Source: Clostridium sp. UBA4548
GTDB lineage: Bacteria > Bacillota > Clostridia > Clostridiales > Clostridiaceae
Direction: 5' to 3'
Length of the DNA stretch: 64,000 nucleotides
Assembly: GCF_002387895.1 (NCBI RefSeq)
Contig: NZ_DGLI01000009.1
Location: forward strand, 87,674-151,673
A model generated the notes under the pieces. That model worked only from the letters and a program-made list of their open reading frames with translations. It searched no databases and was not told where the DNA came from. Shown here piece after piece: positions 1 to 9,557 of this stretch (positions within the stretch are counted from its first letter, which is position 1; every line of letters starts with the position of its first letter). Position numbers and translations under genes: made by a program.

Positions 1-1282
1 TTACAGGAATAAACATTATTAAACCTGAAATAAAGTATTTACCTATATTTGAATATAACTTTGAAATATTTATATCCTTTCTTAAAAAATACATTTGAGT
101 TCCTGTTACGGCAATTTCGGCCAAAACCGTTGCCAGAGCTGCTCCTAAGGATTGAAAGCTTTTTATTAAAACTAAATTTAAACCTAAGTTTAAAACAGCT
201 CCAATCACTACAGAAATAGTAAACTCTTGTGTTCTTCCTGTGGGGATCATGTATTGCATTCCCATAACGTTACTCCAAGCTATAGATATAATTACTGGAC
301 TAAGTACTATTAGTAAAATACTGCACTTTGAAAATTCACTGCCTAAAAACCAAGTTACAAAGCCTCTAGAAATCCCTATTATACCAAACATAAAGGGGAT
401 GGCTAAATAGGATACAAAGTTTAATATGGTGTAAATGTAGTAATTTATCTTCTCTTTATCACCTTTTGCAAAGCTATTTGATATCCTAGGAAGCATTACC
501 CCACCAATAGCTGTAATTGATGCAAGGGATATTTTAATAATCTTGTCTGCACTTTCGTAAAAGCCTACCTCTTGGGTGGTAGACATTACACCTAGCATGG
601 TTTTGTTTACAACTAAATATACTTGAATGGCTATTTGAGGTATAAATAGCTGTAAGGAGGGTCTTAAGTGAGAAGCTACATCCTTAAAAGTTATTCTTAC
701 TCTGTTTACAATATTTCTCAAATAAGCCCACATTACAATTTGTCCTAGAAATACAGATAAGGTGGATATGATTATATATTTCCATAAGTCTTCAGGGGTT
801 CTAATAAATATAAAAACACAGATTACCCCTAAGATTCTAAAGAAGATACTTCTAATAATTAGCTTTTTAAAATCCTCAATGCCAACGAATAGCCAGCTTA
901 TATCAATAGCAATGGATAATAGATTCAAGGCTTGAATTAATTGTATCAACTTATATTTGTCAACAAAAAATATAGTAAATATAATGTACAAAGCAAAGGA
1001 AATACTACATAGCACACATTGGAGAGTAAAAATACTCCAGAAGGCTTTTGATAACTCTTCCTTATCATCCCTTTTATATGCCACAGTTCTCCCTGCATAG
1101 AGACCTATGCCTAAGGAACCAAAAAGTGCAAAATATTGGACTATGGAACCAGTATAAGCATTTATTCCGATTCCATCAGCTCCTAATATTCTTGACACAT
1201 AGGGCACAGTGATAAAGGGTATTATTACAGAGAGTATTTGATAAATTACATTATAAGTGTAGTTTTTTGCTATACTACTCAT
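1..1282 (-). CDS. Wzx-type polysaccharide flippase (3' end outside window)
   Basis: The minus strand is open from an ATG at 1282 to the window edge, about 427 codons. The reading begins MSSIAKNYTYNVIYQ and contains ISRILGADGIG-like and MLGVMSTTQEVGFYESADK segments, typical of RfbX/Wzx (MATE/PST superfamily) transporters that flip undecaprenyl-linked repeat units across the membrane. Many hydrophobic segments are visible. Its ATG overlaps the stop codon of the upstream galactopyranose mutase gene by one base (TAATG), so the two are translationally coupled. The C-terminus is missing only because the window ends. Confidence 0.85.
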   Translation of the reverse strand, partial: MSSIAKNYTYNVIYQILSVIIPFITVPYVSRILGADGIGINAYTGSIVQYFALFGSLGIGLYAGRTVAYKRDDKEELSKAFWSIFTLQCVLCSISFALYIIFTIFFVDKYKLIQLIQALNLLSIAIDISWLFVGIEDFKKLIIRSIFFRILGVICVFIFIRTPEDLWKYIIISTLSVFLGQIVMWAYLRNIVNRVRITFKDVASHLRPSLQLFIPQIAIQVYLVVNKTMLGVMSTTQEVGFYESADKIIKISLASITAIGGVMLPRISNSFAKGDKEKINYYIYTILNFVSYLAIPFMFGIIGISRGFVTWFLGSEFSKCSILLIVLSPVIISIAWSNVMGMQYMIPTGRTQEFTISVVIGAVLNLGLNLVLIKSFQSLGAALATVLAEIAVTGTQMYFLRKDINISKLYSNIGKYFISGLIMFIPV

Positions 1283-2379
1283 TAAACCTTCCCCATAAAT
1301 TCTGAATTAAAGGTATCTAAGGCTCTCTTAATTGTGGCATCCATGTCATAGTATTTGTATTCTGCTAAACGTCCTATAAAGATAACATTTTTTTCTTTGC
1401 TACCTTCTTCTTTATATAGGTTATATTGCTCTGCACATTCCTTTGTTGGGTAGGGGTAATAAGGCTCTCCTTCCCAAGTTGGATATTCTTTTAGAATTGT
1501 GGTTCTTTTACTTTCTTGATTAGTCATTTTTGTAAACTCTGTAATTCTAGTAAAATCGTAGTCATTAGGATAGTTTACAACTGCTGCTTCTTGATAGCAA
1601 GAAGTATCTAAGGTTTCAAAATCGAACCTAATTGACCTATAGGTAAGCTTTCCATGTTTATAATCGAAGAAATAGTCTATTGGCCCTGTGTATATGAGTT
1701 TTTCATAATTGAAGTTATGAATAACCTCCTTATAATTTGTGTTTAATAAGATATGTATTTTAGGGTTCTTTACCATCTGTTGCACCATAGCAGTATACCC
1801 ATTCTTAGGCATGCCTTGGTACTGATTAGTAAAGTAGCGTGTATCTCTGTTATATCTAACGGGAATTCTAGAGATAACAGATTTATCTAGAGCATCTGGG
1901 TATACATCCCACTGCTTTTTTGTGTAATTTTTAAAGAACTTTTCGTATATTTCTTTTCCTGCTTTACTTAAAACCACATCTTCAGAGTTTTTAATTTCTG
2001 CAATTGGTTCAGCTTGTTTCTTTAGAAATTCTTCAACTTCAAAATTTGATAAATTCACATTGTAGAGTTTATTTACTGTTTCTGTGGTTATAGGCATAGG
2101 AATTAATTGTCCATCAATGTAAGTTAATACCCTGTGCTGATAGTAATACCACTTTGTGAAACTACTTAAATAGTCCCACACATCTTTGTGATTTGTGTGA
2201 AATATATGAGGACCATAGTTATGTATTAATATGCCATCTTCATTATAAGAATCATAGCAATTCCCACCAATATGATTTCTTTTTTCAATTATTAAGACGT
2301 CTTCATTAAGTTCTGATGCAATTCTTTCTGCTATGGTTACACCACTTAAACCTGCCCCAACTACAATATATTTAAACAT
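1282..2379 (-). CDS. glf: UDP-galactopyranose mutase
   Basis: Flavoenzyme that interconverts UDP-galactopyranose and UDP-galactofuranose, supplying galactofuranose for surface glycans. The N-terminus shows the FAD-binding Rossmann motif VVGAGLSG, followed by the GGNCYDS and NYGPHIFHTN motifs typical of Glf; the length (about 365 residues) is normal. Two in-frame ATGs exist at 2385 and 2379. The AAGGAG ribosome site directly abuts the first, so the second (MFKYIVVGAG) has the proper 7-base spacing and is chosen. It lies between a glycosyltransferase gene, whose end it overlaps, and the flippase gene, which fits a capsule or teichoic-like polysaccharide operon. Confidence 0.95.
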   Translation of the reverse strand: MFKYIVVGAGLSGVTIAERIASELNEDVLIIEKRNHIGGNCYDSYNEDGILIHNYGPHIFHTNHKDVWDYLSSFTKWYYYQHRVLTYIDGQLIPMPITTETVNKLYNVNLSNFEVEEFLKKQAEPIAEIKNSEDVVLSKAGKEIYEKFFKNYTKKQWDVYPDALDKSVISRIPVRYNRDTRYFTNQYQGMPKNGYTAMVQQMVKNPKIHILLNTNYKEVIHNFNYEKLIYTGPIDYFFDYKHGKLTYRSIRFDFETLDTSCYQEAAVVNYPNDYDFTRITEFTKMTNQESKRTTILKEYPTWEGEPYYPYPTKECAEQYNLYKEEGSKEKNVIFIGRLAEYKYYDMDATIKRALDTFNSEFMGKV

Positions 2380-3484
2380 TTTCATTCTCCTTGCTAAAAT
2401 CCTCTTCTATTTTTTTTACTATGTTTTGAATATAATGTCCGCTAGTTACCTTTTTATTGAAGTCAGATATATTGGCTTTCATTTCTAAGTATTGTTCATT
2501 ACTAACTTCGGATATGGCATCAGCAATTTCTGCTAAACTATCTACCAAAACACCAATTTTATTTTTTGAAACTAAGTTTGCTATAGCTGCATTTTTCCAA
2601 GTAACCACAGGTATTCCAGCTGCCATGTACAAAGATAACTTATGAGGGTTATTAAATCTCAAATACTGACCAAAATGTCCTGAGCAGGTATTAAGCTCCT
2701 CACCATCCCATATAAGGCCGAAGTTTCCTTCCATTTTTCTTGGCAATTCATCAGGCTGGAAAACACCCTTATAGGAGTAATTCTTACAGTTAACCTTATT
2801 TTCATCAAATTCTATGCCATATAGATTCAAGATTACGTCTTTGAGAATTTCATCAGTAAAATTATATAAGAATTTAGATTTGTCTATCGAAAGATTTCCA
2901 GCAAAAACTAAGGACCTAATACTATTATTTGAATTTGTATTAGGGTAAACTGCAACCTCTTCTGCAAATTCAGTTGCAAAATTTGGTGCCAGATCACTCA
3001 TTCTATAATCGAATACTTCAAGATTAAAAACCTTATTTTTCAGACCTCTATTTTTTAGCCACTCTGTCATCACGGGGTTATGGGAAATAACATGATGAAA
3101 AGAATTTAACCGATTTATTTCTCTGATAATTTCTTTTTCAGGTCTCTCAAATCGCAAGGTATCAATATCATGAACTAAAGCAACTACCTTAACATTTTTC
3201 TTTGAAAGCTTTTTAAAAATTGAGTTTAGAATCATTGCACGATGAGGATAAGGATACTGTACTAAAGCTATGGAGCCTGGCTCAACCTTATTTACTAAAG
3301 AATTGGAGTTCAAAAAAAACCTCATATAGTTCTTAACCTTTTTTAAAAATTTCTTTGAATCATTTACCTTAAAGGTTAAAACCTCAAAACCGTTATTTCC
3401 CAAGAAGTAATTAACATCCTCTCTAGCCTTACTACCTGCATGAAACTTATTTGAAATTTGGGGTTCTAAAACATACTTATTCAT
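2372..3484 (-). CDS. Galactofuranosyltransferase-like glycosyltransferase
   Basis: A 370-residue protein of the WbbI/beta-1,6-galactofuranosyltransferase type. It starts NKYVLEPQISNKFHAGSKAREDV, carries a GT-B-like architecture with VALVHDIDTLRF in the N-terminal half and a donor-binding stretch NNPHKLSLYMAAGIPVV near residues 275-300. Coding overlap with glf indicates one operon, so the donor is probably UDP-galactofuranose; that is inference from context. It would act at the cytoplasmic membrane face, building the repeat unit exported by the flippase. No signal peptide or membrane segment was seen. Confidence 0.75.
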   Translation of the reverse strand: MNKYVLEPQISNKFHAGSKAREDVNYFLGNNGFEVLTFKVNDSKKFLKKVKNYMRFFLNSNSLVNKVEPGSIALVQYPYPHRAMILNSIFKKLSKKNVKVVALVHDIDTLRFERPEKEIIREINRLNSFHHVISHNPVMTEWLKNRGLKNKVFNLEVFDYRMSDLAPNFATEFAEEVAVYPNTNSNNSIRSLVFAGNLSIDKSKFLYNFTDEILKDVILNLYGIEFDENKVNCKNYSYKGVFQPDELPRKMEGNFGLIWDGEELNTCSGHFGQYLRFNNPHKLSLYMAAGIPVVTWKNAAIANLVSKNKIGVLVDSLAEIADAISEVSNEQYLEMKANISDFNKKVTSGHYIQNIVKKIEEDFSKENENV

Positions 3485-3669
3485 TAGCTTCCTCCTATTA
3501 AATCATTAATTGAAATGTATATTTTGTGAAAATACAAAAATTCATGCTCCATTGGTTATTATTAACAATGAGAAATGGGGTTATACCTTTTTATTGAATA
3601 AGTACAAAGAAATAGTATAAAACTTCAAATCACAGGAAAATGAAGTATACTAAATTTTCACACAATATA

Positions 3670-3697
3670 TTGACAGTAAGTTCCAAAGTAGTATAAT
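3670..3697 (+). promoter_or_regulatory. Sigma-A promoter of metG leader
   Basis: TTGACA at 3670-3675 and TATAAT at 3692-3697 with a 16-base spacer. This places the transcript start near 3704, just before the T-box leader. Confidence 0.8.
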
Positions 3698-3703
3698 TAG
3701 TAT

Positions 3704-3995
3704 AAAGCAGAGAAGAGGAAAGTAACTTTAAAAATACTTTTACAGAGAGTTTCTAATGGTGAGAGGAAGCGAAGGATATTAAAGTGAAAATGGCCTTGGA
3801 GCAGTGCACCGAGATTTTTTAGTTAAGGCTGCAACGGATTCACCCGTTATAGTGATAGAGTATAATCATATATAATTTATATATGACGTACTTGAAGAGG
3901 TATATATTGCGAAATATATATGAATTAGGATGGTAACACGAAGGTTAACTCTCGTTCCTAGGATTAATTTCTTAGGACGGGAGTTTTTTATTTTA
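3704..3995 (+). promoter_or_regulatory. T-box riboswitch (methionine type) with terminator
   Basis: The leader contains the conserved T-box AGGATGGTAACACG at 3927-3940. Its UGGU bulge would pair with the ACCA end of an uncharged tRNA whose discriminator base is A, as in tRNA-Met. A candidate AUG specifier codon lies at 3790-3792 in the context GAAAATGGCC. The terminator stem is formed by 3948-3962 and 3971-3985 followed by a T run to about 3993. Uncharged tRNA would stabilise the antiterminator and allow transcription of the downstream methionyl-tRNA synthetase gene. The specifier assignment is inference; the T-box and terminator are directly visible. Confidence 0.9.
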
Positions 3996-4177
3996 ACTAC
4001 ATTTTCAAGGAATAATTACATTATCCTCATTATTTTAAAACAGACCTCTGTTATTCAGTGATATTAGAATAATTATAGATAAAAGTAAGCCTTATTTTGT
4101 ACCTAGGAAATACAGTTTTAGGCAGTAGGAAACTTAACTTTAGGAAATGAATTGAAAATTATAAAGGAGGAATTGAA

Positions 4178-5803
4178 ATGAATATTTTTATAGGAGGAGC
4201 TTGGCCTTATGCTAATGGGTCATTGCATGTAGGACATATAGCAGCGCTTTTACCAGGAGATGTAATTGCAAGGTATCATAGAGCTAAGGGGAATAAGGTG
4301 TTATACCTTTCTGGAAGTGATTGTCATGGAACTCCCATAGCCATAAGAGCAAAAGATGAAGGGGTATCACCAAAGGCTATTGCAGATAAATACCACAGAG
4401 AGTTTAAGGAGTGTTTTGATAAACTAAGTTTTTCTTATGATTACTATGGAAGAACTGATGATGAATTTCACAAAAGAGAGGTTCAAGAAGCAATTATCAC
4501 TTTATATAATAAAGGGTTAATTTATGAAAAACAGGTGGAGCAGATATATTGTGAACACTGCAATGAATTCTTACCTGATAGATATGTAGAAGGGATTTGT
4601 CAAAAATGCAATTCTATAGCTAGAGGAGATCAATGTGATAATTGTGGTACTCTTTTAGAACCACTACAGTTATCTGAAAGAGTCTGTAAGTTATGCAATG
4701 AAAAGCCTATAGTAAAAGAGACTAAACAGTTATACTTTTCTTTATCAAAGTTTCAACAAATAGTAGAAGAAAATCTGGAAAAGTCAAAGGATAACTGGAG
4801 AGTTAACGCAATTAATAATACAGAAAGATATCTTAAGGAAGGGTTATGTGATAGGGCAATTTCAAGGGACTTATCCCTAGGCATAGATATTCCTATAGAA
4901 GGATTTAAAGATAAAAAAGTTTATGTGTGGATTGATGCTGTATTAGGTTATTTAACCTTAAGTAAAAAGTGGTCAATAGAGAATAAAGTAACTTATGAAG
5001 AGTTTTGGAGAGAAGATGCTGTTTCTTATTATGTCCATGGAAAGGATAATATACCCTTTCACTCTATAATTCTACCAGCATTAATAAATGGAATAGGTTA
5101 TAAAAAGTTACCAGATAGGATAATATCTAGCGAGTACTTGACCTTAGAAGGTAAAAAAATATCTACAAGTAACAACTGGGCAGTATGGATACCAGATATT
5201 ATAGAGCGCTACAACACAGATGCTTTAAGGTATTTCTTCTTAATTAACGGGCCAGAAAGAAGAGATACAGACTTTTCTTGGAGAGAATTTATAAATAGCA
5301 ATAATGGAGAGCTACTTGGGGCCTATGGAAATTTAGTTAATAGGACTTTAGTATTTGCTAAAAAATATCTTAATAATGAGATTCCTAAGGGCGAAGTTGA
5401 GAGTAAAGTAAGAAAGGAACTTCAAGAGCTATATGTTGAAGTAGGAGCTAATATTGAGAACGGAAATTTAAAGCTTGCTCTTGAAAAAATCTTTGAATTC
5501 ATAAGAAGTATCAATAAATACTTTGATGAAAATACGCCATGGATTACTATAAACAGTAATATAGACGGGTGCAAAAACACAATTTATAACTGTATTTATG
5601 TAATAGGGAACTTATCAAACTTATTAACACCTTTCTTGCCGGAATCTTCAGAGAAGATAAAAACTTGGTTAGGAATTCACGAAAAACAGTGGGATCTAAT
5701 TGAACTGGAGAAGGGAAGAGAAATTGGAGAAGTCAGTATATTATTTCAAAGGCTTGATAAAAGCTTAATTGAAGAAGAGAAAAAAAGGTTATTAGCACAT
5801 TAA
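4178..5803 (+). CDS. metG: Methionyl-tRNA synthetase
   Basis: Class I synthetase that charges tRNA-Met. The HIGH signature appears as HVGH near residue 18, a four-cysteine double zinc knuckle (CEHC, CQKC, CDNC, CKLC) follows at about 125-175, and the KMSKS loop appears as KKISTS before NNWAVWI at about 330, the form seen in the MetG1 type. At 541 residues it ends after the anticodon-binding helical domain and lacks the C-terminal tRNA-binding EMAP/Csa3-like domain found in longer bacterial forms. It has a strong AAGGAGG site and is preceded by a T-box leader, so its expression should respond to uncharged tRNA-Met. Confidence 0.95.
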   Translation: MNIFIGGAWPYANGSLHVGHIAALLPGDVIARYHRAKGNKVLYLSGSDCHGTPIAIRAKDEGVSPKAIADKYHREFKECFDKLSFSYDYYGRTDDEFHKREVQEAIITLYNKGLIYEKQVEQIYCEHCNEFLPDRYVEGICQKCNSIARGDQCDNCGTLLEPLQLSERVCKLCNEKPIVKETKQLYFSLSKFQQIVEENLEKSKDNWRVNAINNTERYLKEGLCDRAISRDLSLGIDIPIEGFKDKKVYVWIDAVLGYLTLSKKWSIENKVTYEEFWREDAVSYYVHGKDNIPFHSIILPALINGIGYKKLPDRIISSEYLTLEGKKISTSNNWAVWIPDIIERYNTDALRYFFLINGPERRDTDFSWREFINSNNGELLGAYGNLVNRTLVFAKKYLNNEIPKGEVESKVRKELQELYVEVGANIENGNLKLALEKIFEFIRSINKYFDENTPWITINSNIDGCKNTIYNCIYVIGNLSNLLTPFLPESSEKIKTWLGIHEKQWDLIELEKGREIGEVSILFQRLDKSLIEEEKKRLLAH

Positions 5804-6066
5804 TGGATTTAGTTTAAACTGAGGAAGAAGTACTCTATTATAAAATACAACCTATAAAATAGAAACATCTTGAAGAGTTTATTTTATTAGCAGAGAACTT
5901 CTTTTTTTATTTATGGATTAGGGTAGGCAAAGGTACAGGGAATTATTAGGTAGTATTTGGATACATATGATATAATTGTAAGTGAAAAGTACAAACATTT
6001 ATTAAATATAAACATAGAAAATATAAAGGAAAGATATAAACAAATATAGGGAATGGGTGAGGAAGA

Positions 6067-6624
6067 ATGTATATCATTGAGGAGCTAAAAAGTGATATAA
6101 GAAGAAGATGTGAAAGTCCAAATAACTTTTTTAGTATTGGAATTTATGAACATATTGAGATTGTAGCTAAACATGCTATTGAACTTGCTAAATTATATGA
6201 AGCAGATGTGGAAGTATGTGAAATTGCAGCCTGGCTTCACGATATAGCTTCAATTACTGATTATAAGCTATACGAAAATCATCATATTCATGGGGCAGAT
6301 ATGGCAGAAAAAATCCTAAAGGAATATAACTATCCACCAGATAAAATTCATCTAGTGAAGTTATGTATATTAAATCATAGAGGAAGTGTGGTAAAAGAAA
6401 AAACTACCAAAGAAGAAATATGTGTTGCAGATGCAGATGCTATTTCTCATTATGATACACTACCATCACTATTTTATTTAGCCTTTGTTCAAAGAAAGCT
6501 AAGCATTGAAGATGGAACAGAGTTTATCAAAAATAAACTTGAAAGAAGCTATAATAAAATGTCTGAGGAAAGTAAAGAGCACTATAAACAAAAAAAAGAA
6601 ATGATTAAAGTTATTTTCAAATAG
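6067..6624 (+). CDS. HD-domain metal-dependent phosphohydrolase
   Basis: A 185-residue single HD domain. The metal-binding HD pair is His58-Asp59 in AAWLHDIAS, preceded by His36-type residues and followed by NHHIHGADMAE and by DADAISHYD, matching the family pattern of metal ligands. The substrate cannot be deduced; relatives hydrolyse nucleotides or act as small-molecule phosphohydrolases. It is followed after 14 bases by two PH-domain membrane protein genes, possibly in one transcript. Confidence 0.8.
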   Translation: MYIIEELKSDIRRRCESPNNFFSIGIYEHIEIVAKHAIELAKLYEADVEVCEIAAWLHDIASITDYKLYENHHIHGADMAEKILKEYNYPPDKIHLVKLCILNHRGSVVKEKTTKEEICVADADAISHYDTLPSLFYLAFVQRKLSIEDGTEFIKNKLERSYNKMSEESKEHYKQKKEMIKVIFK

Positions 6625-6638
6625 ATAAGGAGGGCATC

Positions 6639-7130
6639 ATGGAATACAGTAAATTACACGTTAATTCAATTAAATCTTGGTTTATATCTAGAGCCATAAC
6701 AACAGTTATAGTTTCAGCCATATTAATAGGAGGAAGCTATTTTCTTACTACAAAGCTAGAGTTTTTAAGTGGAACCCCAAGCTTATACATGATTATAGGA
6801 GTAAGCATTATTATATTTTTTATGATATTAAATACAATAGTGTATCCTTCAATAGAGTACAAGCAGTGGAAGTATAGGATAACAAAGGATAAAATAGAGT
6901 TCTCAGAAGGCATATATTGGATTAAAACAGTTGTAATACCAATAGTTAGGGTTCAACATATAAAAATAAGTGAAGGCCCTATAAATAGAAGATATAATTT
7001 AGCTAACCTTCAGATTTATACTGCAGGAGGAAGTTATACCATTCCAAATATTGAACTAAAAACAGCGGAGGAAATAAGTGAGTTCTTAAAAGATAAAGTT
7101 AAGGAAAAGGTGGAAGCAAATGACAAGTAA
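6639..7130 (+). CDS. Bacterial PH-domain (bPH2) membrane protein, YdbS-like
   Basis: A 163-residue protein with two N-terminal membrane helices (about 15-38 and 48-68) followed by a bPH2 (DUF304) domain containing YRITKDKIEFSEGIYWIKTVVIPIVRVQHIKIS. This is the YdbS type of Bacillus. The ORF overlaps the next gene by 11 bases, and YdbS/YdbT-type pairs are commonly adjacent, so the two products probably form a membrane complex. In Bacillus, ydbST has been linked to resistance to certain bacteriocins; that link is knowledge of relatives, not shown here. Confidence 0.85.
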   Translation: MEYSKLHVNSIKSWFISRAITTVIVSAILIGGSYFLTTKLEFLSGTPSLYMIIGVSIIIFFMILNTIVYPSIEYKQWKYRITKDKIEFSEGIYWIKTVVIPIVRVQHIKISEGPINRRYNLANLQIYTAGGSYTIPNIELKTAEEISEFLKDKVKEKVEANDK

Positions 7131-8574
7131 GCCCAGTAGAAACCATTGGACTGTTATAATCCAGGATATTTTTAATTCATTAAAGAATTTATTTATCTTC
7201 TTTATATTAATGTTTTCCGTTAGAAAAGCAGCTGTTTATATTGGAATGGGAATACTCATAATTGGATCAGTAATTAAAGCAATAAAAAAGTGGAAGAATA
7301 CTGAGTTTTATATAGAGGAAAATTTGCTAGTTTATAAAACAGGCTTTCTTAGAAGTACTAAGCAAGAGATACCTTTTAGCAAGATTGATACATTAGATGT
7401 TGGTAAAAGCTTAGTAGATAGAATTTTTAATATTTGTACAGTGAAAATAAATACTGGAAATGTTACTGAGAAAGAAACAGAATTTAACATGAAGCTTAAA
7501 TATAGTTTAGCAGAAGAACTTCGAGAAACTATATTATCTAGTAAAACAGATAATGAAAGTGAACTAGTTTTACTAGATAAAAAAGATGAAAAAAACTTGG
7601 AAAAAGTAATTTCTATAAAGGAAATTGTAATGTATGCTGTTACAAAAGGTAAACTAGCTTGGGCCTTTGGAGGATTTTTTGCTGTAATGAATTTTGCAGA
7701 TGATTTCGAGAAATTTGCCAAAACTTCCATAATTAAAGACTTAGGAGAATCAATTAGTATTGATAGTACAGTTTTACAGAATAGAACTAAGGCTGTATTC
7801 ATGATAATAGGACTGCTCTTAATCATGTATATTATTATAAATTTGCTATCAATTGTGTTTGAGATAGTTAAGTTCTATGGCTTCACTATAATAGTGAAGA
7901 ATAATAATTTTAGTATAAGTTATGGATTGATAAATAAAAAGGAGTATTCTATTCCTATAGAAAAAATACATGGATTAAAATATAAGCAAGGCTTGTTACA
8001 GCAATGGTTAGGAATATACACCTTAGAGACTGTAACTATAGGTTATGGAGATGAAAAAAATGAGAAAGCCATACTATACCCTATAGCAAATAATAAATTT
8101 AAAGAAGAATTCCTAGATAAAATGCTGCCAGAGATGATTTTTTCTAATAAGGTAGAAAAACCACCTAAAAGTAGTATAAAAAGATTTATGTTGATGAGGA
8201 TCTTAATTCCTCTAATAATTTTAATTCCTTTATATTTTATTATTAAAGTTATACCTAGTGAATTTAAGCTAGTAGTTATAGCAGTAATAGTTTTACTAAG
8301 TGCAATAGCAGGATATCTTAATTATAAGAATACATCTTTAGGAGTAACTGATACAATCATTGTTACTAGTGCTGGCGGCTTTAATAAAACTACAAATTAC
8401 ATTAGACAAAGTAGTATTCAATCTATAGAAAAAATTCAAAATCCACTTCAGAGAAAAGCTATGGTCTGTGATTATAAGTTGGATATTCAATCAAATAATT
8501 TAGCTGATTCAGTTAAGGTAAGACACATGGAGGAAGAGCTTATTGACAGCTTGTATGAAAATTTAATTATTTAG
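7120..8574 (+). CDS. Multi-PH-domain membrane protein, YdbT-like
   Basis: A 484-residue partner of the preceding gene. Three bPH2 repeats are separated by pairs of transmembrane helices: repeat 1 around residues 50-130 (EFYIEENLLVYKTGFLRSTKQE), repeat 2 around 240-330 (GFTIIVKNNNFSISYGLINK) and repeat 3 around 400-480 (LGVTDTIIVTSAGGFNK). The start codon overlaps the end of the YdbS-like gene and has an AAGGTGG site inside it. The role is unassigned beyond membrane localisation. Confidence 0.85.
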   Translation: MTSKPSRNHWTVIIQDIFNSLKNLFIFFILMFSVRKAAVYIGMGILIIGSVIKAIKKWKNTEFYIEENLLVYKTGFLRSTKQEIPFSKIDTLDVGKSLVDRIFNICTVKINTGNVTEKETEFNMKLKYSLAEELRETILSSKTDNESELVLLDKKDEKNLEKVISIKEIVMYAVTKGKLAWAFGGFFAVMNFADDFEKFAKTSIIKDLGESISIDSTVLQNRTKAVFMIIGLLLIMYIIINLLSIVFEIVKFYGFTIIVKNNNFSISYGLINKKEYSIPIEKIHGLKYKQGLLQQWLGIYTLETVTIGYGDEKNEKAILYPIANNKFKEEFLDKMLPEMIFSNKVEKPPKSSIKRFMLMRILIPLIILIPLYFIIKVIPSEFKLVVIAVIVLLSAIAGYLNYKNTSLGVTDTIIVTSAGGFNKTTNYIRQSSIQSIEKIQNPLQRKAMVCDYKLDIQSNNLADSVKVRHMEEELIDSLYENLII

Positions 8575-8693
8575 TATGCTGTTCTACATCATTTGCTATA
8601 GGAATCATAAGAAAGCTGTTTTTAGTAGCTTGGTTTTCAATTATTTTAAGATAAGGCTATATTTAAGAATAATGTTGATAATATATTATATTT

Positions 8694-8722
8694 TAAGGGA
8701 ACTTATAAAAAGTTCCCTTAAT
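8694..8722. terminator. Bidirectional terminator
   Basis: Stem AAGGGAACTT with AAGTTCCCTT around an AT-rich loop, flanked by T-rich and A-rich ends. It lies between convergent genes and can serve both strands. Confidence 0.75.
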
Positions 8723-8745
8723 TAGTATTATAAGTAAATTTAACG

Positions 8746-9282
8746 TTATGCTAAACCTTCCTTCAAGTCTTTAACAAAAGCTTTTGCAAATTCTTGTTGT
8801 TGATAATAGATTATCTGTGCTTCTGGTAAGTAGCAAATTCCTTTACCTAATATATTATTCTCGATATATTCAATGGTTTGTTTCAATGTTTGTCCTCTGA
8901 CAGAACCTGTTATTAAAGACTTTACAATAAGATATGTCTTTCCTCCTTCAATCATATGTGCATCATGAAGAATTTTACCCTCTAATGTTTGTGCTGCTTC
9001 CTCCTTTTGCGATTCCCATGCAACAGTGATTATTCTATCTATCATCTTACTCGAAAGTTTTTGGCATTTTAACCACTCAACTATCTTTTCTTCACAATTA
9101 TAGATAAATCCATGAAAGTAGGCGGCATATTTGAGAGTATCCACATCTGCTTCATAGTTTCCTGTTTTTAATAACTTTTCAACATATATTAATACTCTGC
9201 TTATGTGAGACAAATCATGCATTATGTCCTTATCTTCATAGTATGGTTTAACAAAGCCTAAAAGACTATCTATATTTACCAT
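8746..9282 (-). CDS. HD-superfamily protein with altered HD motif
   Basis: A 178-residue helical protein of the HD fold. It begins with the pattern MHDLSHISRV (His22, His26), and the second metal region reads HDAHMIEGG. The central HD doublet is replaced: AAYFHGF has His57 followed by Gly58 instead of Asp. Without that aspartate, dinuclear metal binding would be impaired, so the protein may be inactive or use a different ligand set. The GGAGGGG site precedes the ATG at 9282. It is convergent with the PH-domain operon and stands alone. Confidence 0.6.
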   Translation of the reverse strand: MVNIDSLLGFVKPYYEDKDIMHDLSHISRVLIYVEKLLKTGNYEADVDTLKYAAYFHGFIYNCEEKIVEWLKCQKLSSKMIDRIITVAWESQKEEAAQTLEGKILHDAHMIEGGKTYLIVKSLITGSVRGQTLKQTIEYIENNILGKGICYLPEAQIIYYQQQEFAKAFVKDLKEGLA

Positions 9283-9557
9283 CTTAACCCCTCCATAATA
9301 GTAATTGTTTTAAATTCAGAATATTGCAATCGTTCACTACCCTATTATATATTGAGTCATTCCATAATTACAAATATTTTACACAAACTATACATAGATT
9401 GCTTCTCTAACTTATTAAACCTAGTGAATAGAACACTGTCGAAGGCAGTAAATTTCTTTCTTTAATTGATTTTTATAAGTTAGTTCCAAATCCTAATATA
9501 TGTTCATAGAATAGTTATTGTATAACTATTAAGCAGTAATATTAGGGAGGACAGTAA

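Noticed and set aside
3828..3850. AACGG...CCGTT stem resembling a EutV hexaloop
   Set aside because: It is part of the T-box leader, has no second hairpin and no six-base loop of the A1/G4 type.
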